From: Parasponia andersonii
Taxonomy: Eukaryota > Streptophyta > Magnoliopsida > Rosales > Cannabaceae
Direction of reading: 5' to 3'
Assembly (NCBI GenBank): GCA_002914805.1
Contig: JXTB01000420.1
Location: forward strand, 95,955 to 159,954
DNA: 64,000 bases
Part shown: positions 37,701-49,519 of the stretch, one piece after another
How positions within the stretch are numbered: position 1 is the stretch's first letter
Layout: the number at the start of each line of letters is the position of its first letter
Made by a program: the position numbers and the translations under genes
The notes under the pieces: generated by a model
The model's input: the letters and a program-made list of their open reading frames with translations, nothing else
What the model was told of the DNA's origin: nothing
Database searches by the model: none

Positions 37701-39972
37701 TCTAATATCATTTAAATACTATGAAAACAAGTACTAGACAAATACATTTGTATAATTGCCAAAATACACTTATGCATGCATCAGTCTGATATTCCATCAA
37801 AGTGAAATACGTCAGAATAATTAAACTCCACATATTAAACAGGCTCATCAAAGAGTGCTAGGTAGCCAGTAAGGGGATTGTTATGTGGCATGTAGCTTGA
37901 TGGCACCTTTATTAAATAATAACTGGTACTAGGTATCAATATTCAAGAAGATCTAAGAAGTACTAATTTTGACGAGGGCTAGAAGGCTCAATCTTGTTGG
38001 AAGTTAATTTAGGTGATGACTTTGAATTGGACGGAGCTAGCTTAAGGCTAAGTAGGAGGAGGGACAATTTTTGTAGAGAATTAGAGAGACCTTCTCTTGC
38101 CCTCACAGATAGAGAGGCCAAAAAATCAGAAAGGAGGACCTCACAGATAGAGAGAGGCCAAAAAATCAGAAAGGAGGAAAAAGAAAGAAAGACTAGAGAG
38201 AAAAGAAGTAGAAGAATAATAACCAGGAAATCTGGTCAAGGTGAATAATAAGTGATTATTACGTTACTTGAGTTTGAATTGGTTTTTATGGGGGGCTTAA
38301 TCCAAGTATTTGGTGGACTGAGGTACGTAAAGTAGGGATGGAGATATTAACTTTTGTGGACAAAAGAGTTAATACACATCAAGCATAAGTAAACAAAGTA
38401 AGTTGCTAGAGGTATTTCTCACTTTATAGTAAGTATATATGCTATTTTTCTATGTTATATGAGATATTGAGGTACATGTATATAATATTTATATATGTCT
38501 ATTTTCACAAAAGTATGAAATTTTATGTTCATGCGCTGCCTTAGAATATATATGAACAGATATATATTGTACCATACTTATAATGAATAATGATCATGTT
38601 ATGTTATTAAGTACATTGTGAGATTGCCTAAGCTAGGTAGTCTCCAAGAGGTAGTAGGTGCTCCCTGGACCTGTTGTTATATACATTCTGCTTTTCAATG
38701 CGTGAGACTATTTACCCTTACGGATATGGTTCCACGCCCTCGAGGTTTGTTGCGTAGAAAGAGGCATACCTCTCTTATATACACGTTTTATAGTACTATA
38801 TATAGCCCAGTTTGTTGCTAAGTCATGAAGATATATACATATATATATATATATATATATGTTCCAAATCGAGTTTAGGAGTTCTCATTTTTTTAAACTT
38901 TGTACTATATAACCTCATTTAAATAACATATAGATATTGGTAAAGTCATGATATCTCATGATAGTGCTGTCTATTTCAAGCATATTAGAGAAAAGCTACA
39001 TATTACTAGCTAGGTGGGAGATCCCTTTATTAATACATAACTGTATCGAGGAGAGAGAGAGAGATAAGTCAAAAATTAAAGGTATTAACATAGAAGATAT
39101 TTTGACAAGTTAATTGGATTAGCATGCATAAAATCTTAAATTTTGAGATATGTAACTGAATAAAAGAAAGCTCAATATAATTCAAAAGTAAATCAAGGAA
39201 AAACTCAATGCAAAATTCCACAACTTTGCTTTGTACTTCATACACGTAATATTACACATGATTAATCCATGAAATAACACATTCTAAAATGGGTAAAGTA
39301 GCATCAACTCGAAGTTACTTTGATCAGCTGGAAAACTATTGTTTGGTTTAGATTTTCTCTAGCAACCATAAAATAAAGCACAAAAAGGTGAAATATATGT
39401 TGTTGCGTAGTTCTCAAAACTAATTAACAATACATGCTAATAGTGAGTACTATGATATGAGATTATAATAATGACAGAAAGAAGATGATTACATCATGAT
39501 GATGATTAATCATAAGATGAATTAACCCATGTTTGATAAACTTTTTTAGGAAAAATGTCATAAATAAGATGTTAGTGGTGGTGGTGGTGTATGTGGTACT
39601 GATCCTGTAAAAACGAAAACAATAACCAGACCTATTAGTTACACTAAGTCTTCACATTAGCATTCAAGGCTCTTTTTCAGAGAATACTTACTGGAGCTAA
39701 TATCTTAAATAAGTCAAATGCACATTCTCTGACCCTAATTAAGAAAACAAGTGATCTATTGCCTATGCCTTACTAAAATATTGTAAACTCAATTACTCCA
39801 ATTTTCTTCAACCTTTCCTCATCAACCAAATGATTAACAAACNTGACCTTTTAGAATGGATGATTACGGTCATTTCACAAATATATATATATATCACAGT
39901 ACTATTTTTTTCTTTTTTTTCTTTTTTTGCTGAATAAATATATATATGCTCCAGTACTTGATATAAGTGTAA

Positions 39973-40003
<31 letters not shown>

Positions 40004-40851
40004 CGCGCGCGCTGCGTACCATTAACAACTAGTGCAAATTAATGTACTTCTTTTTTCAACTTTTGTTGTGATAACTTAAACTGTCGTACAAGTAGATTAT
40101 AATTATATCTATTATATTCTATATGAAAGCTGTAAATTTGATGTTATATACATCACAGTCTAACGTACGTTTACCATATCTCTAGCCAAAGAGAGAATAT
40201 TAATAGATTAAATATAGGATGATGGTGTAAAGTACAGTCAACACTTGTAGATTTGCACTAGACTTTTCCGCATATAGATATATGTACACACTTTGCAGCC
40301 TCTCAGTACTACTTAATAAAGCACATATATTGTACTGGATCAAGGCTAAAACCGGGAAAAAAAAAAAAAACTCGTTATGGAACTGATCAATCAAAAGACA
40401 TATGTACTAGAATTAGAGGGTTCAAATGAAACTTTGAACTTGAAGCTCCATTCTTTGAATCAATTGATCTAGGATTTGGTTTCTATTTCCATGTACGTAC
40501 CAGAAAATATATCAATAACCCAAAGAAAGGACCAAGACTAAGTATGCATGAAATTTAAATGAAAAATCACGAAAGAAGAAAAATATAATAAAATATACAG
40601 AAGTGTTCAAGAGGAAAGATGATGAAATATAATAAAATATATACATATATGGGGGTAGATAAATCTCACCTGGAACTAGCAAATTCATTGAGCTTTCCCC
40701 TTGGGGAGAAGATTATGAGTGCCACCTCAGCATCACAAAGAACTGAGAGCTCAAAGGCCTTCTTCAGAAGCCCATTTCGCCTTTTGGAAAAGGTTACCTG
40801 ACGGCTTGTGGGGTTCTCAATGCGCCTCATCTGAGTCTTTCCTCTCACCAT
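28728..40851 (-). CDS. SOC1: SOC1/TM3-type MADS-box transcription factor, complete
   Basis: Seven coding exons on the minus strand: 40851-40670, 31910-31829, 30934-30867, 30759-30660, 29707-29666, 29376-29335 and 28901-28728. The frame is continuous and gives 229 aa. Exon 1 (182 bp) carries the MADS domain ([38 protein letters not shown]). The I region reads [19 protein letters not shown]. The K domain has [20 protein letters not shown] and [20 protein letters not shown], followed by [13 protein letters not shown]. The C-terminal SOC1 motif is [15 protein letters not shown], with 18 further residues after it, longer than Arabidopsis SOC1. SOC1 integrates photoperiod, vernalisation and gibberellin signals to promote flowering; it acts in the nucleus as MADS dimers on CArG boxes. 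One oddity is an Asn in GKLNEFASS where the family has Tyr. Intron 1 is 8759 bp and full of repeats; intron 4 (29708-30659) also looks repeat-derived. Confidence 0.95.
32167..32377 (-). mobile_element. MITE family A, copy 2 (SOC1 intron 1)
   Basis: The reverse complement matches the AGL6 intron 1 element at 1944-2182 over most of its length. Shared strings include AGGTATTTTTTTTAG, TAATGGTGATCCAA and GGCCAAA.TGATA.TTATG. The ends GGTATCAATTCAGTA and (reverse) GATTGCAAATTCTATA are more decayed. Relative to its host gene it has the same orientation as copy 1. TA-rich flanks hide any target duplication. Confidence 0.65.
33408..34071. mobile_element. MITE-like element in SOC1 intron 1
   Basis: The left end GGGCATGTTTGGACATGG and the reverse complement of the right end (GGATGTGTTTGATGTAG) form a short imperfect inverted repeat. 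AT-rich non-coding DNA lies between them. The ends fit a hAT- or Harbinger-like MITE. Flanking trinucleotides TTA and TAA are not an exact duplication, so boundaries are approximate. Confidence 0.45.
35200..35835 (+). pseudogene. Ty3/gypsy integrase C-terminal relic in SOC1 intron 1
   Basis: Readable traces occur in order. First come [18 protein letters not shown] strings (35338-35400, duplicated), then a [12 protein letters not shown]-like stretch near 35430-35470. Last is an open frame at 35643-35831 with [20 protein letters not shown] and [13 protein letters not shown], the usual integrase tail that precedes a gypsy 3' LTR. Stops and indels break the rest. It lies antisense to the SOC1 gene. 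No LTRs were found around it. Confidence 0.7.
38101..38178. repeat. Purine-rich tandem duplication in SOC1 intron 1
   Basis: CCTCACAGATAGAGAGGCC plus AAAAAATCAGAAAGGAGGA occurs twice (38 and 40 bp; the second has one extra GA). This makes a Lys/Arg/Glu-rich open frame (37994-38248) that is low complexity and not a recognisable protein. Confidence 0.85.
38832..38861. repeat. TA microsatellite in SOC1 intron 1
   Basis: A continuous alternating AT run with one CATATA interruption, of the type scattered through the window. Confidence 0.8.
39973..40012. repeat. Composite (AT)n(GT)n(GC)n microsatellite, alternating purine-pyrimidine
   Basis: Forty consecutive bases alternate purine and pyrimidine without a break: an AT block, then GTGTGTGT, then (GC)7. 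Alternating GC/GT sequence is the classic Z-DNA-forming class, and the AT block is easily melted. It is about 0.66 kb downstream of the SOC1 MADS exon within intron 1. Confidence 0.9.
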
Positions 40852-42500
40852 TGTCTAGCTTGGACTCTTGATCAGCCAAAACCCTTTTGATAACAATAAT
40901 GAAAGAAGATATTATGAAATATTTTCCATATAAAAATAAAAAATTTATAAAAATATAAATCTAATAATAAAAGTACTTTGAATGAAATTATCATATATTA
41001 TTAAGAGGAAACAAAACCTACCCAGATATGCAAAACCAAAACCCTGAACGTTCCTTTGTGCGAAAGACAGAAGGAAAATAGAAAGAATGGAACTTGATCA
41101 GGTATGAGTGTGACTCAGTAGATAGCTAAAGCTATATAAATTAAGATCTTATTCCCTGAATTCAAAACTTGGTTCTTGAGAAAACCAATATGATATGAGC
41201 TTATGAATAAAAAGAAAAATGAGAGAAAGACGAGATCAATTAATTGGGAAAAAAGAAAGGAAGTCTTACCAAATTGGCAAAAAAAAGAAAGATACCCAGA
41301 TAGCCTTTTGAAGAGAAAAGCCTATATACGGATGTTGAAAAGAAAGACGACTCAGAAGAAACCTGTAGTTATCTGAGGAAGGAGTAGGGAAAGAAACTAT
41401 AGATATTATACTAGATATTATATCACCAGCTGCGAGTTTCTGATTGAAGGATCAAAGAACACCACATAGACAAATACAGAACCAAATCTTGTTCAGCTTT
41501 AAATATGCTAAAAATGGAAAGATCTAGTTTTTGAGGAAGTCACCACGAATTTTACCAAATAGGAAAAAAATTAAAAATAAAAGACCCAGAAAAGAGATAT
41601 ATTAAACAATGAACAGAGGTGAGAAAGATGCCATACAAGAAAAGAGAGCGAAATCGAGAGAGAGAGAGAGTGTGTGTGTTTAGTGGAAGATTTATGAGGC
41701 ATAAAACAAAACAATCCTCATTTAGAAAATTGAATAAGAAGGAAAAAAAAAATGAAAGAGATTAGAAAAATTGATTGACTTTGTCAAAAAACCTACCTTT
41801 TTTCCTTGTCTTTGTTGTGTTGTGTATCATCACTCACTCACTCAACTTTCTTCTATTCTCTCTACTCTACTCTTACTGGTTGATTTCCTCAAACCCCACC
41901 TAGAAAAAAGTAGCAAATATTTTGTTATTGTTACTATAGTAAGATTGTTATTTTAAATAAGGAGTAGAAAAAGAAAACCTCGTCCTTTTTTTTTTTTTTT
42001 TTGCTTGTTTTGGAATAAAACCCAAAATCCGTACAAAGTTACAAACAATGATTTAAAAATATTTGTATATATCAAATAAAGCAATATATTAATAAATAGA
42101 AAAGCGAATGAAAAAACAAAAAAGGGTATGTGGTGACTGTTTTGGGTGCCGCTTTTATTCCGGTCTTTAATCCTTTGTAACTTTATGAATGTTAATTTCT
42201 ATGGATAATTATCATGCGTATTGTCCAAAAATCAAAATAAAAAAATAGAAAGAAGAAAAGAAAATTCAAAAGTAGCACGAGAGAGAGAGAGAGAGAAGTG
42301 AGTCGTGAGGAAAAGACTGACATTGGGAAATTCCGTACAAACGATTGGAATGCGTCAACATCGTCCGTACAATATCGTACACGACGAACCAATAAGGTGC
42401 TGAAAACACACTGCGTCTGTTATCATTAAATCTTTTGTCCTGAGAATTGGGTGGTGCAGATCCAGACACATCTTGTCTATGAGGCGCGTCACATACACAC
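40852..42500 (-). promoter_or_regulatory. SOC1 5' UTR and promoter region
   Basis: This is the sequence upstream of the SOC1 start codon on the minus strand. It includes CT-rich runs on the sense strand ((GA)n at 41655-41671 and 42282-42296 on the + strand), common in plant 5' UTRs and core promoters. A likely 5' UTR intron lies next to the start codon. I could not fix a TATA box or a perfect 10-bp CArG box. No other gene is supported here. Confidence 0.5.
40884..41021 (-). other. Candidate 5' UTR intron of SOC1
   Basis: On the minus strand a donor GTAGGT follows CATATCTGG (41022), and an acceptor ATCAAAAG lies 33 bp before the start codon. The 138 bases between are AT-rich (mostly A/T with U-rich sense runs), unlike the flanks. 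SOC1/TM3 genes commonly carry a 5' UTR intron, but other splice choices are possible. Confidence 0.4.
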
Positions 42501-43774
42501 CTCTTTATTTTTTTTTTTTTTATTTCTTTGAATTCTTTTGTATTGTACTAATTTACTTTTTTGTGTTTTTTTGTTACTGTTATTACTATTATTGGTTGGT
42601 TCGTAGGTCGTGCTTATTTTATGGTCTTCCAAAGGTTTCAAATTCTATCCGAATTAATGTACATGCGATTCTCATGACCTTTGAGTTCATTTTCATTTTG
42701 GTCCATCAGTTTATATTACATCTTGAAAGTCTTAAGTCCTCCCGACAATATTTCACTAATGATTTCTATCAAAATTAGTGATGGGAAATTCACAAAAAGA
42801 GGGAAACAAAACAACATTTTAAACCAAAATTGAGGACTATACACTATACAAATGAAAAGTTCAAAAAATTTAAACAAACAAAAATGAAATTCAAAAGTTT
42901 AGGCTTGCATACGCTTAATTATCTCATGCAATCTAGTAGTGTATAATTACTTTAGTTTGATAAGGGTTGACTTCTTTTTGTTTTTTTTTTTTTTTCCTTC
43001 GTTTTTAAGTTAAAGGTTTATACTCACACTAGTGAATGGGGCCTTATAGTAGAATATGAAATACTTACAATTAGTGTACCTAAAAAAAAAAAAAAAGACA
43101 ACTTTGTTGGGTAAATCTTAATAATGCATATACACTTTTTTTTTCCCCCCTTCAATTATCTCAGTGTGTAAGGGGTCCATTAATTTGAACCGGTATGACC
43201 TATTGGCACCCTAGCAATTATGCAAATCTGGCACAAGCTATGTAAGCTCGGACAAGGTAGTTAAAACAATCGATAACAATTATTATCTACACCAAATTAA
43301 ATTAATGAGGTATGTATCCCTCAGCACGCATTGTCTTGATTCCTTCCTCGTTGGAGGAAAAAGGAATATTTTTCACTTTTATATACATTATGCAGGGAAA
43401 ATTACATAAACCACATCTGAATTTTTATGGAATTTTGCTAAAAGAAAAAAAAAACAATCTTATACTTGAAAAGAATTATTAAATCATTAGTCATCAGTTT
43501 TACGAGAAATGCTATGTTATATGTCAGTTTCACAGGAAGAATTAATACATTAAGTTCTACCTAAAGTGTTATTCTATCTCTTTATAAAGAAAAAAAAAAC
43601 AAAAAAAACAAATGCATCGTACAGTGTTTAGCACCTTAAGGTGTCTCGTAACATTATTACGTCTGTAGCAGATTAGTTCACATCCTTGTATTTTGCATTT
43701 GTGCCTCTGATGTTAGAGAACATTGACATTTGGTTCCCAATGCCTAGATTCCACCGGTAGTCAAGTAGTAAGGT
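42501..43774. other. Intergenic, no gene seen
   Basis: AT-rich DNA with T tracts near 42508-42521 and 42980-42996 and A tracts near 43082-43096. Open frames are low complexity (Phe/Tyr-rich) and not credible genes. Confidence 0.6.
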
Positions 43775-44812
43775 GATATTTGGTTGAGGTGAATGAGCTT
43801 AGGAATGGAATCGTAATTTCTAGAAAGGCTCATTCAAATGTTTAGTTTGATTTTGAAAAGAGTAAAACTCATTCTTGCAATTATAATTCGGCTATATAGT
43901 TGAAACGTCTTTCTTAATATAAATGGGTTAAAAGGTCTTTTCATTCTAGCCCACAATTCAAGTGCCCTAAATTACCCTAACCTAAATTAGTTATATCAAG
44001 TATGTATAATTACGTTGTATTAATAATTATACAAAAATACTAATTTTTCATAAAATAAAAAAAATATTTTTATTTAAAATAATTATAAAATTCTCAAAAT
44101 ATTATTACATGATTTCTGAAAATGATACTTTCTGAAATTCTGTATAAAATATCAAACCATACGCAGTTTGATGTATTATATTTTTTTTAAAATCTTGAAT
44201 AGCGCATCAAACTATATATAGTATGATATATTATTTTCTGAATCCTGTATAACATATCAAACTATATACAATTTGATATGTTATTTTCTGAAATCTTGTA
44301 TAACACATCAAACTACAGTTTGATATGTTATTTTCTGAAATCATGTACTCCCAAGCACAACTCTACGAAGAAAGAAATCTCAATGAATTATAAAATATCC
44401 AACATACTCTCATGTTGTATTATTAATCAAGTAGTACCACTTCATACTCATATACTATATATAAATATATATTTTTACTATAATTTATAATTTAAAAAAA
44501 AAAAGAACAAATTTGATATATATGTCGTTAAAATTTTTATTTTTTTTAAAAAATAACTTTCTAATGCAAAAAAATATATAAATAAATAAATAAATCAATT
44601 TTTATACTAATTTTCTAATAATAAGAATATTTTTATCTATATAATGTTAATTCTATTCTATTTCATGTTAAACCAAACATAATAATCTCTATTCAGACAT
44701 TAATTCTAATATTCAATCAAATAACTCAATCGATTTTCTTTTCCATACTATTCATACTCTTATTCCATTCTTATTCTTTTCTCTTTTGTTTAGCAATCAA
44801 ATGCCACCTAAA
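43775..44812. mobile_element. MITE-like / non-autonomous DNA element
   Basis: The left end AGGTGATATTTGGTTG and the reverse complement of the right end (AGGTGGCATTTGATTGC) are imperfect inverted repeats. The inside is AT-rich and non-coding and contains the palindromic minisatellite at 44127-44343. Superfamily is uncertain and target duplications are not clear. Confidence 0.45.
44127..44343. repeat. Minisatellite of palindromic units
   Basis: Four imperfect units of about 50-60 bp each carry TTTCTGAAATCTTGTATAA followed by an inverted repeat such as CATATCAAACT...AGTTTGATATG and then TTATT. Both arms of the inverted repeat change together in some units (CATCAAACTATATATAGTATGATAT, CATATCAAACTATATACAATTTGATATG), so each unit could fold into a hairpin. 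Confidence 0.8.
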
Positions 44813-46077
44813 TGATTTGATTTGCATGGTTGGTCCCTAGCTTTTTATTTTCTTGCAAACTTATCTCCAACTTTTCTTCCTTTTGGCATTTTAATCCTCG
44901 TTTTTATTATGAAGGTTCAGTTTTATTTTTTTTTATTCGTTTTCTTTTTCCTTTTTAGGGAGAAATAAAAGGAGTGAAAATCATTAAAAAAAATAGAGAT
45001 ATGTCCAAGTCAAGAAGGAAAATAAGAGGTGTGATGTTAATGTGCAATATAATATATATTTTTGATAATTAAAGAGCCAGCAAAACAATAATGATTTTAC
45101 CAAAAGAATATATAGGTCAAAACATAAAGTAATTCTAAGATATAAAAAAATAAACAAATTCATTATTTCTTTGTGATTAAATTCTTTTTTTTTTCATGGG
45201 CACTTAAATAGCAAAAAAGAAATAACTTGATGATGAATATTCCAAAACAAATAAGGGTCGGGAACCATCATGAAAACGAGTTTGGAATATCTTAAAATAA
45301 AAAACAATTGACTAACGGTGGAATTGGACGGGAAGGGACCAAAATGCGTTAGTTCTATAATGTTGTAGTCATAAATGCCATATAAATATATAGAGAGAGA
45401 GAGATATGGGTTGAGATCTAGTATGCCAAAGCGACATATAAGGTTTTGAGGTAATGGTGCATATAAGCCTTTGGAAAATTACAATCCAATTCTCAATTTT
45501 TGGATTTATTTCAAATTTTAACATGTCAATCCAACTGAAAAATTCAAGCAAACTAACTAAACCTATAAATTTACCAAATACAATATATATTTTTCAATCT
45601 AAAGTAGCCAAACATGACGCAAATTATTGCATCTTGTCCTGTTTAATCATAATTTTCTAGGTTTAAATTTGTTTACTTAAGTTTTTCAATGTTTATGAAA
45701 TAGTAATTTCTATTTTTGGCTTTTTAATTTTGTGTGAACCATAGAATAAATAAATCAAAATCCAAATTTGTATAAATACAACTTTCTATTAAAAAAAAAC
45801 CCTAGGGATAGTTTATGAAGTTTTCTCTATTACAAGTAATGAATACTCATTGAATGTTTAATGTTTTTATATATCTAACTGCCTCAACAGTCATTAAGTA
45901 AGATTTTCATAATATATTGGACTGATGAAATTAAAGTAACAGAAATACGAACATGCAAAAACACTATTTACCTTTATATCACAAAGTGACAATTCTTATC
46001 TTGTTATTGAATCTGCCAACCCAAAAAAAAAAAAAAAAAAGTTATTTTCTCCTTATTATTGAGATTTGCCTATATGC

Positions 46078-46109
<32 letters not shown>

Positions 46110-48586
46110 TTATTATTTGCTCTGGACAGTGAACACTGCACAGCTTCTGGTGGTTGCCAACTATTGATGATTACCGTGCTGTTTATGTGCATTTTTTGTC
46201 ATGTCGTTTTTGTACATTTAAAGACTATTGAATCAAAAAAGCACCTCCCACTGGGCTCACTGTGAACAGAACTTGAGAAAGCCATAAGGTATGGAGTGAA
46301 TGGGACCACAACCACAAGTATGCTAATGCTCCGCATTTTAATTTTAATTTATGTGCCCTTCTTTCATTTTTCTCCAACGTTTATGTCATCCTACGGTCTA
46401 GATCTTACCTTGGGAGTCATGTTCATTATTTAAATTGAGGCTCACATCACACCATCTTCCTAGATATTTTTCTTTTTGGCAGTCTAGTGTTGGCACAGTA
46501 GCTTTTTGCTACTTACTAGGATTTATTTGTAACTTTTAAAAGTAACATAAAGATAAAGGACTTCCATTTGTCTAGCAGCCGCATCCAATGGTTGTGTTCC
46601 TATGTTTTCACACTTGAGCCAATGACACCATATGTTCACCTTTGTTTATCTCAAATATTGTCCCCTTATCACCACTTGTCACCTTGGAGTAATCACAGTC
46701 CTGGAATATAAATATAAATATATACATATATGTATATATATATATATATATTCTTATTATCTATTGAAGCAATAATTCCGTTGCTATTTGCTTGTTGGTC
46801 TTTCTAAGATGAGCTTACCATACCAATATATATAAAATGGTTTGCTTCCGACTTCTTAACCTTCTAAGCGGTTACAATTAAAACATTATACGTGGTCATT
46901 TGTTCTTATAATTTAATTTTTTACAGTGTCAAAATATAGCAGGCTAATTTTATATCATGCCACAATATTATCATACTCCAAATGGAATGGAATGAAAGGA
47001 AAAAAAAAAAAAAAGGAATGCTGCATATATCTTGGATATTTCAATCTCATCTTTCTTTCTCTTTTTCTCTTCTTTTATAAATAAATTACCGTATTCCCTA
47101 GTTTGACTTTTCTCTTTAAACCTTACTCTTTATCTTTAGGAAGGAAGGGGCAGACGAAAACAACATGTATATTGTCTTAGTCAAGAAGTAAGAGGGAAAA
47201 AAAAATCTTTCAAGTGGGTTCTAATTATTAGTCCAAAGAGCTTGTGATTAAGTGGGTTTTGAGATTTATTCTCTGGTACAATTATTATATCCCCACACGA
47301 TGTGATTAATTTATCTACTTGGCCGTTTCTCTATTACCATATTTCTATCAATATCCAAGACATGTTTGTTAATCGAAAGGAAAGTACAAAGATTATTTTC
47401 CTTTTCATTCATTTATAAATTTACTTTTCTGGTCTCCATATAATTAGAAATTGGAAAACGAAAATCCAATTTGACTTTATTCTTGTAATCTCATTTAGAT
47501 AAAAATACAAATTACTTATACGCCCTTATTTTACTTTTAAGACAACTCTAAATGTCCCCTCACTAAAAATATTGTATGTGCAACATTGGTAATTTGATCG
47601 TTATTTGATTCGTAGTATTCCGAAATTTCTAAATTGTAAATAAATATGAACTAAGAAAGATTCCAAGTCCTTATAGGCATGTAAACACAAGAAGGAAATT
47701 CAGCAAAAAAAAAAAAAAAAAAAAAAAAAAGGAAATCCATTCTCTTGTTGTCTCTCATTCATTTCCAAACTATTCCAATATGGCTCTTGCATCTTTAATA
47801 TATTAGTAAACAAGTCATCAACGTTTTTTTCCTCCGTTTTAGCTTTTTACAACAACCGGCCATATTTTAGGATGTTTTTCTGATGCAGTAAAGGAAAATA
47901 TCTAATTTTGGTGTTTTAATACGTATCTAACCAACAAATTAATGCCACATCAATTAAAACATCTGAAATATCTGATTAATTATTTTAAAAAAAAACTATA
48001 TTATTTTCATTTAAGTTTTCGATATGATTGTGAAGTCATTAGTAAATTAGAGATGAATTAGAACAAAAAATTGGACGTGGGATTTGGATTCATAGTAATA
48101 TCCATGCAATTACATAAGATGGGAATTTTGTGATCAGACGTGATGATACATTATATTTAGCCACCACTCAATTTTATTTTTCTTTTAAAAACACTTAATT
48201 ATTTACTTATAATTATAGTTTTTTACCCTGAATTATACACTAAGCTCCCAATTAAAAATAGATAAAACATAAAATAGTTCTCACAAAGTAGACAAAATAT
48301 AATTTTAACCTTTACTAAACGATAATGTTGCCTCTATCCTTGTTTGTGATAGAGCTTTTTTTTTTTTTTAATGTATCGGTAAAGATTTATCTTTCTAAAC
48401 TATCGGATCAAGTTTGATAGATAGAAATCATTTCTAAAAAATTATAAAAAGAAAGACCCCACAAACCGTTAGATTTAGCTCTATTGATAAATATAGAGAA
48501 ATTTATACTTAAGGAGTCTACTATGAAAAAATTAAGGGACTCACCTATACATTATTAAAAATAAACTTGTTTAAGCCAATAAAAAA
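44813..48586. other. Intergenic, no gene seen
   Basis: Long AT-rich stretch with TA repeats (46080-46110, 46721-46752), a 26-base A tract (47705-47730) and other A/T tracts. Short open frames have no recognisable domains. A degenerate transposon could hide here, but I could not identify one. Confidence 0.55.
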
Positions 48587-49019
48587 TGTTCTACGCCCAT
48601 TAACATGAAGCTCAATAAGTTAGAGTTAGCCAAAGTATAAAGCTCATAAAAGAAGAAGTCTAAGTCCAAATTGAAGAAGCCTTCCACCTAAAATCTTCTA
48701 GTGTTAGCTAGATATTAGTTTTTTACATGTGAATCATTTGATTACTTAGATTAGTATTAGAAGTGTGTAAAAGAAAATATGTGTGGCTTAAGAATTTTGT
48801 ATTTGTTTATTTATGTGGTTCTTATTATTTCTCATATAGTATATATACTCATCCCTATTTGAGTTTTAAGCATCAAGTAAGAAGTAAAGCTTCTAAGAGT
48901 GAAGAGAAGAGAGAAAAAAGCATAACTTCTATTGAGTGAGTGAGCTTAAAGAGTGAAGTTGAGAATTTTCTCTTGTAATAATATTTGAGTGAGTAATAAA
49001 GCTTATTTTATTTCCGACA
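48587..49019 (+). repeat. 5' LTR of copia element 1
   Basis: It begins TGTTCTACGCCCATTAAC and ends TTATTTCCGACA, 433 bp. It is followed by AGTAGTATCAGAGAGAG, a degenerate form of the tRNA-Met primer site, at 49021-49037. There is no second copy to confirm the left end. Confidence 0.7.
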
Positions 49020-49519
49020 AAGTAGTATCAGAGAGAGGTTGTGAGTTCTCTTGAAATTATAAGTATGCTCTGTGGTTACAGATTTGTTTGATATTCCATA
49101 TTAGAAAAGAATTCTTGAGATTCAGAGCATTATTCATTTATTCCAAACATAATACTATTACATATCAATTGAAGAGCTCAACGAGACGAAGACACTGCCG
49201 CAAAAATCAGCCCAATCAGAGTTTGAACTAGTCGTCGGAAATTTGTCGCCATAACTGAGTCAACTCACTGAGTTAAGCCGAGTTAGAGCCGTTTAACCAA
49301 GCTGTCAGGGTCATTTGACCAAGCCATCAGAGCCGTTTGACCGCACCATTGACTGTACTGTCAAAGTCATTGCCCACGCCGTTGACTAATGTTAACCGAG
49401 TGGTTGACTTTGATATTTGACTTTAACCAAGTCGATATACGAGTCAACCTTATGGGTTTTCGACATTTTGGATCCATCCGTGTAGTCGAAATTTCTAAAA
49501 GCTCACTTTGTTAAGAATT

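Noticed and set aside
37994..38248. 84-residue Arg/Lys/Glu-rich open frame
   Set aside because: Produced by a purine-rich tandem duplication in the SOC1 intron; no recognisable protein and no promoter or splice context.
46059..46265. Possible microRNA precursor near the ACTGGGCTCACTGTGAAC string
   Set aside because: No matching arm that folds with it was found by eye, and it matches no microRNA I know.
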